Assembly: GCA_002751075.1 (NCBI GenBank)
Contig: NAOQ01000005.1
Coordinates: forward strand, 221,433 to 285,432
Reading direction: 5' to 3'
DNA from: Ichthyophonus hoferi
Taxonomy: Eukaryota; Opisthokonta; Ichthyosporea; Ichthyophonida; Ichthyophonidae
Length of the DNA stretch: 64,000 bases
Part shown: one piece after another, positions 1 through 14,300 of the stretch
Layout of the letters: the number at the start of each line of letters is the position of its first letter
Numbering within the stretch: the first letter of the stretch is position 1
Translations under genes and position numbers: made by a program
Notes under the pieces: model-generated
Told to the model about the DNA's origin: nothing
The model's database searches: none
The model's input: the letters and a program-made list of their open reading frames with translations, nothing else

Positions 1-2361
1 GTTTTAACTCCGGTAAAATATATTATTTTTGACAACTAATCCAATTGAAAGTGAGGAACTTACATACTAAAGCTTTCTTGGCAGTAGCTACCGGATTTCG
101 ATTTTGACTCCACCTCCAATGATACTCTTGGATCTACACGTCCAGAGGTACAATCCGCTGTTGACTAAGAGTGAACAGCAATCTCCTTATCATAGATGCA
201 GTCCAATCACATATGAGCCAATAACATTACGATTTTAAATTTAAAGACAGAGAATCTACTCTATTCAACTAAATTTTATTTATAGTCCCTTTTGCAATAA
301 ATTACGCTCAAGTTTGGCATGATCTTAAAAACTATTATAAATCAATACAGGATGGATAATAATATTTAAGGATTGGTTTCAAGTGGTAATTAATTGATGT
401 TTAACTAAAAATGTTGTTGCAATACCGTTAACTCCAAATGAAAACATAGCTCGGCTGAAATTCTGGTAAAAAGCGGATCATGAACTGGCTGGTCCAATAC
501 TAATAGATGTGTAACGTGCCTAATTAAGTAAATTGATTTGTCAATAGACAAAAAGTGATCACTTACATTAATGAGTAATTTGGGAAAAAACTATATTTGA
601 AATATATATCGCCTACTATGAAGACATTATTAAGATACAAAAAGGTCACTGCTAGGAACTTATTACTCGTGAAAAATAATATTTTATCGCAGGTAAATAT
701 CATATATATATATATATAGACACTCGTAGTTATTTTACTTAAAATTCTTTAATGATACTTGGTAACGTTTATTTGAAAAATTCTGAACATACTTATTGAC
801 ACCTGCGATAGCGGATGTTGTGGAAAGGATAAAAGCAACGAAAGTAACTAATAATAAACACGGGTAATGACGTTTCAACCATTATAAAGCAAAGCCTTGC
901 ATTATATAAATATAAATACTGTATCTTATTGATTAGAAGATACTTGGCCTGTATTCTATAATCAGTGTATCTCTATTGTAATGTCTATACCATACTTTAG
1001 CTTGTACTCAATAATCAGTGTCCAGATCTCTCGTCCCTCCAGGAGTCAGAGAACTGTTTGCTAACATGAAATAATGATAATAGTTATCAATTACATCGTA
1101 ATATAGCACCTGTTACTGATCTGATCGGTCTTGTTGCGCAATATCTACATTAGCATCTACGCAAATCAAAGCATCAATGTCTTTTGAACTAGAACAAAGT
1201 TATCATTACTACAACCAGTTGTCCAGAGATTCTGCGTACACGCATTCTATAGGATCCCTACTAGTCTTGAAGACAGATCAGATCAATTAGCTATTTCTAT
1301 TGCTAGTCTAGCAAAAGATACTTTTATAACAAAACAATCATCAGTAACAGATCATTTTAAAAATTACTACTTAAAAATTTAGTACTTCAGTACAAAGGGC
1401 AATGACATGCCATCATAATGTCCACATTAGTTGAATGATATGTTACCCAATAGACATATTTCATCAAATCATTGTGTCATAAATAAATCATCTTTCAAAC
1501 AAACACTTAGCTATTGGCCAAAACTCCTTTTCATATTAGTCCAATGGCCAATCATTCTTACAGTCGTTGAGATCTGTAGCAGCATATTTCTGGTGTGATT
1601 AGGACGCCAATCTAAGCATCTATTGGTTGATCTCTAGTATGGGCCAACATAATACATGTTCATATAATTAATAATAAATATATCTTAACTTTAATTTAAA
1701 CATACTCCAATCATTTGAATGTATCCTTACAGGTCTTTGGGAAAAATTTAAATGATCAATAACAAATAGACACGAGTAATAACTACCATTATGAGGTATG
1801 ATTAATTGTACTCCAATCATAAGAGAGAATAGCAGTAAATGTAGGCAGGATGATTGGTGACCTAAAAACATAGAGGTAAAAGTATTATAATATAATAATA
1901 TAGGCATGAATATGGTATGTATGCCAATATGTACATACTATTGAGTATAGTATAGTACAGTCGTGCAATGTGATGAGACAATAAAAATGGTTCATCATCC
2001 TAATAGCAAAAGAAAATAATTGTTACTTAGAAAAGGGAGATGTATATGGGGTTTATGTGGAAATTTACCAAGTGATAATCATCTAAGAGAAAGGAGGCAT
2101 AACAATAACAAATACACAACGCGCTAAAGTATTTCAACCACTCCAGATGTGCTGAAAACTTTATAACATCTTGCGACTGTAGGCTAGTGAGGATAATAAC
2201 ACAACAAAAGTAGAAGAAAGTTACCATTTATTCTTATTAATTGCTAAAGTAAATAGTAAAAAATAAAAAATGGTATACGGTGTTTAAGATTTTAAATTGC
2301 AATCATAATAACTTACCATATTTAGCTGATCATATTGATCAGTGACAGTGATTGGGGCAAA
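1..2361. other. Intergenic DNA, no supported gene
   Basis: AT-rich sequence downstream of the CorA gene. The only open frames are short and have microsatellite-like composition. I found no exon with plausible splice sites or recognisable product. Confidence 0.5.
2227..2232 (-). promoter_or_regulatory. Candidate poly(A) signal of the EF-hand/CorA gene
   Basis: AATAAA on the minus strand about 130 nt past the stop codon of the CorA gene. In such AT-rich DNA this is a weak signal. Confidence 0.3.
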
Positions 2362-5300
2362 TTATCGTATATGGAGATTTTGTTGAGTAGGCAGCCAACC
2401 AAATCGATAGAATGTACAAATAAAAGTGGTTGCTATGAGTGCTACTGCACACCACCATATATAGTAACCATAACGCTGGTGTAGTTCAGGCATGTTCTAG
2501 AAAGTAGGGGAAGAATGACGCCAATAGGGTAAGGTTGGTATGAATTAAATAACAAAATCAAAGTTTTAATTAAATATACATGTATATATATATAAATTAT
2601 TTTATAATTGGTACTTTAACTCTAGTCCTAATCATATATTGTTATTAGTATATCATTATTATAAATCCAATCTAATATAATATACTACAATCTAACATCA
2701 TGCCATATCATATCAAATTATATCATATCAGATACACACGATACCCTAAGTATAATTAAATAAGATACAAATAGAATGAAAGCAAGCAAAGAAAAGAAAA
2801 ACAAAGAGAAAAGGAAATAGAGCGAGAGAAAGAGAGAAAAAGAGAGAGATACAGAAAGAGAAAAAAATAAAGATATACACTGGGGGAACATACATCAAAG
2901 TTCATGCCATAAACACCAGACAGAAACTGGCCAGGAATGAAGATAGTTGTAACCATAGTTAAGAAGTAAATCACCTATAGGAGCGTAGATTGAAGAAAAA
3001 GGATAGCAGTGAGTGGCTGATAAACATTTCAAATCTAAAATTAGAGTACTGATATATATATACCTGAAAATATTTACTAGTAGTACAGGAGAGTAAGTAG
3101 TTTACTAAATTAAAAAAATTAAAGTAGTAATGTGAGTATTATAAACATTTTTAATATTTATTTCTGATTGGGTTAGTGGATACTAGCCAGCAAGTCAATA
3201 AAAACGTGTACAAGTGATTTATCAAAAATCACAAATTTATGAAGTAGTGGCATATGCAAAATATATTAAAAACATATTTATAGCTAATGCTTATTTCCAA
3301 TTGGGTTAGTAAGTAAGAGAGACCAAGCAATTTGTCATTTCTCAAAATAAATATTTTACAGTTTCCTACCAGAATATCTATCCCATAGGTTGTGATAGAA
3401 AGCCATATATATATAAAATTGTAATAAATTAAACCCATACATTTAATTGGCTTTTTATAACTAGGATATCAAATCCGGTACAATTAAATTATAAAACAAG
3501 TAAGTGATTGGTCACATAGTATAGGATGAAAAAGAAGTATGTGAGCTATGTCTTTAGATATTGAAGTAGGACGAACGGAATTGGGGTATTAATTATAAGT
3601 GAATAAATATCATTGGATTATAATAGAAGTTGTATAGTTAATTATAATAGAATATAATATAATAAGGTGCCCTATATATTTATATATGATACCATAACAT
3701 AGAATAGTATAACATAATATAGCACAACATAGGATAACGTAACATAACATAACATAACCTAGTATAATATAACATAGTATAGCATAACATAGTGTAATAT
3801 AACCAAGTATAACATAGCATAGCATAGCATAACATAGTATAACATAGCATAGTATAATATAACATAGTATAACGCAACATAGTACAACATAACATACCGT
3901 AATAAGAAAATACCATGACATAAAAAATATTAAAATAAAATCTTGCCATATAAAATGGAGAAACAAAAAGGCGTGTAAACATATAAATATATTTTCTCAA
4001 AGTAAATATATAGAGACCAATAGAAATGAGTCGAATAAAATATTGAAACAATCTACCCACCTGATTCATTTTGTATTGTTGATAATTAACAAAATCCTCG
4101 TTAAGCGATTGGGCATTTTTTTCCATGGCTTTTGCATGCTCTCTGACTGTCTCAATGTTATCTTTCTGTAACAACAATATTACAAATTAGAAACTTGAAT
4201 ATCTTTCTTGGCAACGCAATTCTTGGTAAACCAATCGCATTCATTTCATAATTTCTATCAATTTTCATAACATGATTTCCTGTTGATTTCCTTGTAGGCT
4301 AATAAAGAAATGCAATTATAATCATATGATTTATATGAGAATTATCCAATAATAAATGAATGCATATATATAGCGTAGAGTATGATATGATATGAATATG
4401 ACTTAATTCAATATAACGCAATGTAGTGCAACATAATAGTATAATATACTATAACATATTATACTATGCTATTCTACACTATATTGCTCTATTTCATACT
4501 ATACTATACCAATATTATACTCTATGTAACTACATAGTATAATATAGCAGACATACATAACCCGATTTATGGTGTATTGTATGCTTATATAATATATGGT
4601 GCACTATTATCCAACTATTACTCACCAAATCATCAAAGTATCTCACCAGTTCCTTATCTTCACCTGCCAAATTAACCGTCAATTGCGTGACCACTCGGAT
4701 TAAAGGTCTGATTGGAGAATTATCAGTCAGATCAAGTGATAGTATGAAAGAAAAGTGGGGCCGTGATTATCTATGCTTTAAATGTTTTAAATAGGGAAAT
4801 AAAGAATATTATATTATGTCATAGTACATTATAATAAAATACATTAAACTATAATACATTATCCTATTGTACATTATATTATAGTACAGTATGCCATAAT
4901 ACATTACATTATAGCACATTATACTATAAAAATATATATTATAATACATTATACTATAGCACATTACACTATAATACATTATACTTATAGTACATAATAT
5001 TCTAGTACATGGTAGTATGATATATTATAATAAAATACACTATAAAGGTTGTTGATAACTTAACCAGAGTTAAACTTACCTCAGCCAATAGATAATCTTA
5101 GTCACTTCGCGGTAAACCTGCTGTGTCGCATGGACATCTTCCAGGGAGAATGTACCCTTACTGGATTGGACTAAAATCAATCATAAATATTGCCATATAA
5201 AACAAATATCACAATCACTGTGTATATGCTAGCATACATATTATAGGAAATGACTTGCAATGGGAAGAAGAAAAAAACATCAAATTGAGATATACACTGT

Positions 5301-8300
5301 AAGAGAAGCAATTCAGGTCCCTATATAAAATTTATAAGCGTATATATATAAATACATTCCCAAATAATAATATATTAGGTTAGGTTTTCAAAAAATAGAC
5401 AGCAATTATTAAATTACTTAATTAACTTTCATTAAGTCTAAAATCAATATTTCGGAGCAACTAATAGGAAAAGTGAAATAATATTTAACAATAAATAAAA
5501 CCCGCCTATATTTAAATATAGTTACGTAGCGAGTAAAAGAGGATAGAGTGGGGTGGACTGTGGAGTATAACATAAAATAATAAAAATAAGATGTTGTACT
5601 AGAATGTGCTATTATATAATATGATACGATTTAATATAATCTACCAGAATAATATATAACAGAATATAATAGAATATAACAAAGTAACATAGTAAATTAT
5701 TTATATTATTAGAACACATTTGTGTAGATTGTTTTTTATGAAATAACAAAACATCTAAACCTATTTTTATTTTTAACAAGTCATAAATATATAAAAATAG
5801 ATATAAATAGATATGCATATATAAAAATATATAGGCACAGAACAAAGTATATCAGAGTAAAAGCATAAAACGTGAAGATACTAACCCATGAAGGGTCTTG
5901 TAGACGGTGTTAAGATGCCGTTGATAGCTAGTAGTGACAGGTACCAGGGCATCTACCGCACTACACACCTTATGTTACTGCCATGCATCCCTACAGTAAT
6001 CTACGTGTATGTATATTATATATTATTATTGTAATATTATTACACTATTACTAATATATTATTATTATCAAATTATCATAATATTATTCTAATATTACTA
6101 CATAGACACCACAAAGGCGCCTTGTTACAACAGAAAGTCAATACACGTCATGACCCGCATTCGACCCCAACGGGAACCGACCCGACCCGACCCGACTCCT
6201 CCAAACCATCTCTATTTCTTTTATTATCATAAGTGCATTGAATTTATCTATCCTATATATATATATACCTGTTATTTATGTACTCAATGTAAATGGGGTT
6301 AGCTTGGCCCATATTCAACTACATCATGGCCCGACACTCTATCTCTCACTCTTTTATGCCAAAAAAGCATCGAGGTTATATATATATATAAACAAGATCC
6401 TTATCCCTTTAAACATATATACGCTTTTTGTCCTATTTGGTCTTCATAATATACACCAAAAAATATCTTATAGGCTAGAAAGCAACTGAAATAATTCATA
6501 TTTTTAACACCAGATATTATATGTTCTTTCAGGTAAATACACACTAAATTTTGTGTCTTTCCATTCTTCCTTGATCACCAATTATGCGCCTACCTATCTC
6601 TCCCATATATCGATTGATCTACAATTAATACATGATTAATTCCAATCCTTACAAATAATATTTAATCGCAATGCAGTCTCTAATCTTTCTACAATCGCAT
6701 GTACAAGGTAGGTAAATGGAACTTCTAATTTTATCTACACCGTTTCATTGGTACCTTACAACACAGCATTTACTCGCCTATCTACAATGGCATGTACAAG
6801 GTAAGACGCATCGTTTAATCGCAATCGTGATCCCGCATATTTTATTCGACCAGTTAAATCGTCCATAAATGGCGATCGATTCTTCTCAATGGTCAACACT
6901 GTATGTCTATCGATTAGGAAAATATTCATCTGTAGGGAGGGCAAAGAGAATATATGAGAAGACTGGATTGCATGTTATATATAAATAGGATTTATGATTG
7001 GTTCTCAATTTTTATTAGTCAGAACAGGGTACAAGGATGCGCGATAATAGGCAGAGAGTGAATGGATTACTGGGAAAATCAATGGGATACTTTCGTTATA
7101 ATAGTTTATTGCCAATTTGCTTTTATTTGCATCTTGTTATTATATTATTACTTTACTAAGATTAATAAAATAAGATTTTTTTTTAAAAAAAAAAGACAAA
7201 ACGTACTACATAGAGATTATTCTAGGATGTGTAGAGTTGGATAGATCTGTTTATGGCAATCGATGGTTTTTGTTGATTAGTCCAATCGGTATTAAGATTG
7301 TAGTCTGGACTGGACTTGTGGTAATATTATAGGATAGTAGACTTTGTATAATTTATATGCTTGATATATATAATCTTGAATAAAGTAAGAATTTAATAAA
7401 TTATATAATCATGCTCCAGACCAGATCTACATCACGGGTTTTATTGTACACATTCATGGTGTAGTAATTTAGTTAAGTAGTTAAGGTTATACTTGGGGCT
7501 CAGCCTACATGTACTTAGCATAATATAATATAATATAGTATAATAAAACAGTATAATATAGGAAAATGAAATAAAGCTAGTATATACTATATAGTATAGT
7601 ATAGTATAAGAAAATAAAATAAAATAAAATAAAATATAGACTTTGAAGCATAGTTGAAATTGATAGTTAAGTAAATGAACTACCACCACAACAGTTGTTT
7701 GTTTTGCTTATTATATAACAACATGTGGGCATTTATATATGTGTTTAGTTACCTTGTTCGTATATGTGTATCTCTTTACATAATATGTGATAGTATGTAT
7801 AACATAGTATGATATAATATGATATTGTCATGTATGATAGTATGATATGATAGTATTATAGGACGATAGTATAATATAATTATATAATAATATCATAATG
7901 TCATAGTACAATAGTACAATATTGTATATATATATATACATGCATACATGCATGCATAAATATATAGTCCAATATATGTGGTAAAATATAATTTTCCGAA
8001 CACTATACTAAAACGTATACACCACTAAACCCCGGCCAAATATTATCATTTGTCTCTAACAAGCATTTATACTTAGCAGTATTTAATTCTAAACCATCAT
8101 TGATGCAAACGTTTAAAATAATTGGATATAAAGTTAGTGCAAAAAAAAGAATAGCAACGCAAGAACGTAATATTTGATACATACATGATGCAATCTAACC
8201 CGATTAGGGTTGTTTTGTTTAGGTTTTATAGTACCCAATCGTATTTGCACTACTTTACCAAAGGTATCAACCTTTGCCCTCCCTCTATCCTCCAGCACAT

Positions 8301-11300
8301 CAGCTATCTGATAGGCGGATAGTGTTAAGCCAAGTGAATCTTATCTCATCCTATCATATCATCATATGGTAACTATGTGGATCAATACGCACACCTCTCC
8401 GTCATTCCCTCTATCACACCAGCACAATCTGTTTATCTTATTAAAACGTGCTTCCTCTTATCTCCTTCTCCTATTCAACCTCAATATCTTTTAACCTTCT
8501 CAGACTGACACATAATCATTGGCTCCTACCACCTCGCTCACTCACTACCTTATTATTATTGGCTCAAAGTTATTATTCTAGATGCCATATTTCTATTGGC
8601 TTATATCATATATCATACATCTTATTATATATATTTTAGTTCGTGTGACAAATCCACCCGCAATCTTTCTAGTGACATCATGTATAATTCTTACCCACTC
8701 TATTTATAGTCACCATGGCTCAATGTAATTAACATCTACTTATAGAGCAACTTCAAAATAGGCTCTGATAATTAACACCACAGATGATTGTAATATATAT
8801 ATACTATCTTACATACTATTATATAATTATAAATAAATACATACATACATATCTACCTACTATCCTATATACATATTTACTATCATACACACATACACAT
8901 ACATGCATACATATAATCATATATGCTATTATAAATACATACATACATATATAACACACATCTCATCCTATATGTAAACATGAAAGTTAACCTATGGTAG
9001 TAATGTGTAATTACCGCTAAAGGATGTAGCTCGAAGGCATTGGCTATACGAACAAAGGCCGCTGCATTCCCACCACTAAAGCACAGCCATCGCACCCGAC
9101 CATCCGCAGGGCGCTGTGTGATTGGGTAGTTTAATGAATGTATAATAAACAGGAAAGGAAAACGGATTATTAAAAAGATTTCGACTTCTTTCATATAGTT
9201 AAACCTTACTCTATCCGCACGCAGAAAAACAAAAACTATATAAAATTACAGATAGGCAATGGTAAGTGCTTAAACATGTCTGCATATGTGTATGTTATGT
9301 ATGTTATGTATGTATGTATGTATGTATATGTATGTCATTATTATCCAGGCCACAATTGACACTACTACCGACCAACCTCTTTGTGATCTTTAAGAAAAGT
9401 ACTGAGATTTGTCGTGGCTGGGTCTATAGTCTGCGTCACCAATTAGCAGTTAGGGTTAGTTTCAGTGTCAGCGTGAGTGATATATGATAGGCTGGGTGGG
9501 AGGAATGTGATAGATATGATGTAATTGGTTAGGAGTATTAAGAAATTAGTCTGTATGTATGGTAATATATTACTATACTAGCATACATGGATAGTAGTAT
9601 ACTGCTGTATTATTATGTATATATATATGTAAGGTATTATGTTTGTGTTTGTCTTAGTGCGCGAGAATCATTACCCATATGTGCCTTTTACCACGGTCTT
9701 GCTAGTGGCTGGTGAAACGAGTGTGGTTCCATATCTGAACATATGCTTATATATGTAAGTCTACGTGAGTAACTTACCAGGCGGGAGGTATCCAATTGGT
9801 TAGTAGGGTTACCAGCACATAGTCGGTCCCATACGGGTCTCTCACGTAGCGGCTGCAATGAGAACAATAGATAGTTACTGAGCAATGGTTAGTGCCAAAA
9901 GCGCAATAATAACTCGAGCGTGCCTGTAATAGCGCATAATCATTGAATAATAATAATAAATTACTAAGAATATAATAATAATAATAATAATAATAATATA
10001 TATATCGCAATATATGCTAACATATCAGATTATACTATATCGCATTGCATTATATTATATATATATTACACTGCTTAACATGGTGTTCTATCCAATACCA
10101 TCCAATCATAGCCTACACTATCCTAGTCTATCTCATCATCTCATATTAAATCATATCCTATCAAATCGCAAGAAATATAACCATTAATTAAATCAAGTGT
10201 ATTAGAGAATACCTGCCAATAAGCACATACCAGCCTATATTTAGAAATGACTGCTAATGTTTTAAAGTTAATTTTCTATCACAGCCTACTATAGGATGTC
10301 ATGCGAGAATGTGTTTTGTGATAAAAAATAATTGAGAATAGGGTACAGATCGCACCAATCAATTGCACCAACTATGATTAATCGCTAATTAATCACAAAA
10401 ATAAGTGTTGAATGAGTATGTATTTAATAGCAATTTTTCACTACATAAGGCAGGTAATATATGAGTACTGCAAAAACGTAAGCCTTATATTGGTGTAGCA
10501 TGATATAAAAATAAGGATATATATAAGGATATATATATATATAGGTATATAAATGGGGGAAGGGCAGAAAGAGCCACTATCAAGAAATAAAGAAATATAA
10601 TATAAAGAATATAAGATAATAGTATATAATATAAAACAAAGGACATAATACAACATAGTATGAAACAATAAGATATAAAATGACATAGTATGATATAATA
10701 TTATATAATAGGATAAAATTATTGCACTATACTTTATTAATATAACGCTAGCACCTGATTGCATGAGCAAGAGAACTAATTATATATATATATACCGGGT
10801 AGATAGGTATAGGGGCTTACATTATCAGGTAAGATGACTAATTGTTTTACAAAGGTAGGGGCGTAGTCAAAGCATAAGCACGTATAATCCTCGCCGCCAG
10901 ATACACTCTGGGCTGCATATTCGTGCATGGCCGAAACAAATTCCGATAGACAGATAGTGTTGCTCTTATCTGTGTCGATCGCTTCGATCAGCTATTGGTG
11001 CAGGATCATTCGTATTAGTTAGTGTACGTGCAAAAATGTGTGATTATATGTAATTTCCACAATGTGTATACATATAGCGACGATAAGCGAATCATCTGTC
11101 AGATTGTGGGTATATTACTTGATTATACATTAATCTGTGAAGCATGGATATAATAGAGATGGGTATATTATAGCTATAGTAGAATAGAGTGAAGCGGAGT
11201 CTAGCTATAATTGTATTCCTTCTCACATACTTTATAGTATATTTTAACATAAATTCATTCATTTTAATATACTTTTATAGACCAATACAAAGCATGAAAA

Positions 11301-14300
11301 ATACCAACTCCTACTAAATATAGTGATAAATAAGCCCCTCTTCAATGAACTATCCAATTAAAATCCTTCTAACTGCACGTCTTGCCTAATTAGAATACGC
11401 ACCACCCGACCCTTCAAGGCATATCTGCCAATCACTGTTAACATCCTATTGGCCATGAATAGCAACTATAACAATTGATCATATTTCATTTTAATAACCA
11501 GTAATAAATCTATGTAAAGCGATTAAAATTCCTATCCTGAATCTGTGCCAATGAGTCAAGTACATCTACGTATAACGTATATAGCCCTAACCTGGATTGA
11601 TATATACTACGTATATTGTATTATATATTGCATAATAAATAGTGTAGATTACATCTTATATCCTATGTCTTATACCCTATACCCTATATCACATCTCCTA
11701 TATTATATACTCTACATCCTATATCCTATATCCTAAACCCTATATGTTATATCTTATGTCCTATATCCTATATCATATATCCTATATCCTATATCCTATA
11801 CCCTATATCACATATCCTATATCACATATTCTATATTATATACTCTACATCATATGTTCTATATCCTATATCTTACATCCTACATCCTATACCCTATATG
11901 TTATATCCTGTATCATATACGCTATACTCTATACGCTATATTCTATATCCTATACTCTACATCTTATATCATATATCGTATACTACATCCTAAACCCTAA
12001 ACCCTAAACCCTATATCCCATATTATATATCATATATCCTATATCCTATATCTTATATATCATATCATAGCTTATATACAATAGATTATATATTACATAT
12101 TGTATAGTACATATTGTATCATACATCTTATATCCTATACCCTAAACCCTAAAATCTATATCTTATATCCTATATCATATATTGTATATGATAACTAACC
12201 AATCAATAACAACGACACCTACAGCATCCAATTGGTCGGTAGTAAAATCAGGAAACGCGTCCATGGCCTCAAATCCTTCTTTCATCTGCCCGTACGTGAG
12301 CTCTCCATCTCCGTTATTGTCAAGGACTGCAAATAACTGGTTGGATAAACATCGTCTTAATATAAACCCCCACTTGTTAATGGTTCTACTGTAACTGTAT
12401 CAACTACAGTATAGTATAGTATATTAATTGCAAACACCATTCCTATCCTATCTCCTCATCCATTGTCTTTAAATAACACGACTGATAGGATCATTCTGCC
12501 TATAAAATACCATTATTATGATAGGCCAATAGGATAGGATAATCAATTCATCTTAACCAGTAAGGCTAATCCCTATCTAACCATTTTTTAAATAAAAGTA
12601 CTCTGTATTGATTTGGATTCACCCAGAAAGTTCCAAAGCATAATTTTCCTTCAATAATTTGCGTGACTATTGACAAAAATATATTCTATAGGATCCAACG
12701 ACGTTTATGAGATGAGTATATTTTAAACTTATTGTATTATATGATAACCAAATGATAAGGACCATATCTTATATAACAAGTGTAATTTAAACCTACTTTA
12801 TACAAATGAGATGTAGATGTGTCAAAATCAGGATGGAGCATTAGTTTGGGTAAATCTTCTCTTATCCTGGACCTCTCTAGGACATGCTCTTCCTGCGGGG
12901 GGAGGCAATTAGGTAGGATATAGTGGGATATAGTAGGACATGATATGACATAGTAGGAAATAATTAACGTATGCATAAATACATAAACATATATTATAGT
13001 ATATATGTTATCTCATAGGTGAACTTAACAACGTAGGATACATTACTAATCAAATACAAGTGTTAGCAATGACTTAATGGTTTACTAACTAAAAGTACAT
13101 AACAATTGGATCAGTCTGATCTAGCCCAGATCAAATGCCATAAGTGAAAAATTAATTAACCTTTTCATTCCTTTGTAAAAGCCTATCGCCTTACAAATAT
13201 AATACAAAAATATAATAGCATTATCATGTAACCTTCCTTAGTTGTATCTAATATCTTTCCTGACAATTAGTTAGCTTCAAATCTACCCATCCAATGGCCT
13301 GTCTTAAAATATTTATAGCTACCACTACAGTAGCACTTTAAATATATATATAGTAAACTATATATAGGTATAATCACGTAGTAACCGCAGACGAAAAGAA
13401 ATGTAAATATAAAGTTACCCACTGCATCTGTGTGTGGATAGTAGCCACTATCGGTATCTTTGTCATCAGATTGGTCATCCTCATAATCATCTCCATTAAA
13501 ATTTGTACTGAAATTTGTGAGTACTAGGGGGTTTCTGTGATTATGTGATTACCATCCAATGGAGAGTATATATTAATATATATTTCCGGGATTTTATTTA
13601 GAGATTGTATTTAATTTTTCACAAAAGTTTAGGTCTGCTGGGGTTTTGTCAGACCCGCAGAGTTTTTAATTTATGTTTATACATATAAGCTAGGGGTTCT
13701 GTGTTTTTTTATAAAAATTCGTATCTGTTAGTATTGGTTTATGAGTGAAATATGTGTATGTATTTTCCTTGTTATTGGCCAATCTTTATAAAGGGTACTT
13801 GTTTCTATTTGGTAAATAGTATTGATCCAGCTAGAAAGAGATATAAAACTATTAATAGTACAGTATAGTATTATATTATAGTCATGGTTTAACTGCGTAG
13901 TACTATCATGAGTATATATATATATGATGGTCGAAAGATGAATTATATAAAGTAATTATATGTTACACATATATATAATAGCACCTTGGTCTACGCCAAT
14001 TATAAAAATACCTTAATCATTTGGTTGGATAGAAATAACCAATAAACACCACTTACTTAATGAAGCCAAAGGGACCACGTGTAGTCCTCCTCCGAGGGAA
14101 ATTGCTCTCAGAGCTAGAATGTTGCCATCTAGACGATGGCTAAATTTCAGAGTAGCATAGGAAAGGTATAGGGTTAGTTCAATTACATTGGTGGATATGA
14201 GAATAAAGAAGGATAAATGTGAATGATTGTGAATAAATAGAAAGAAATGTAAATAAATATACTTGAGTAGCAATAGATATAAAGAATTATGAATAACTGA

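Noticed and set aside
3610-4177. Long open frames over the ATAAC array (118 and 165 codons)
   Set aside because: They arise from the CATAA/CATAG minisatellite; only 4061-4165 within them is a real CorA exon.
11545-12007. Two plus-strand open frames rich in Tyr/Leu/Pro/Ser
   Set aside because: Pure translation of the CCTATATCC array in an intron of the minus-strand gene.
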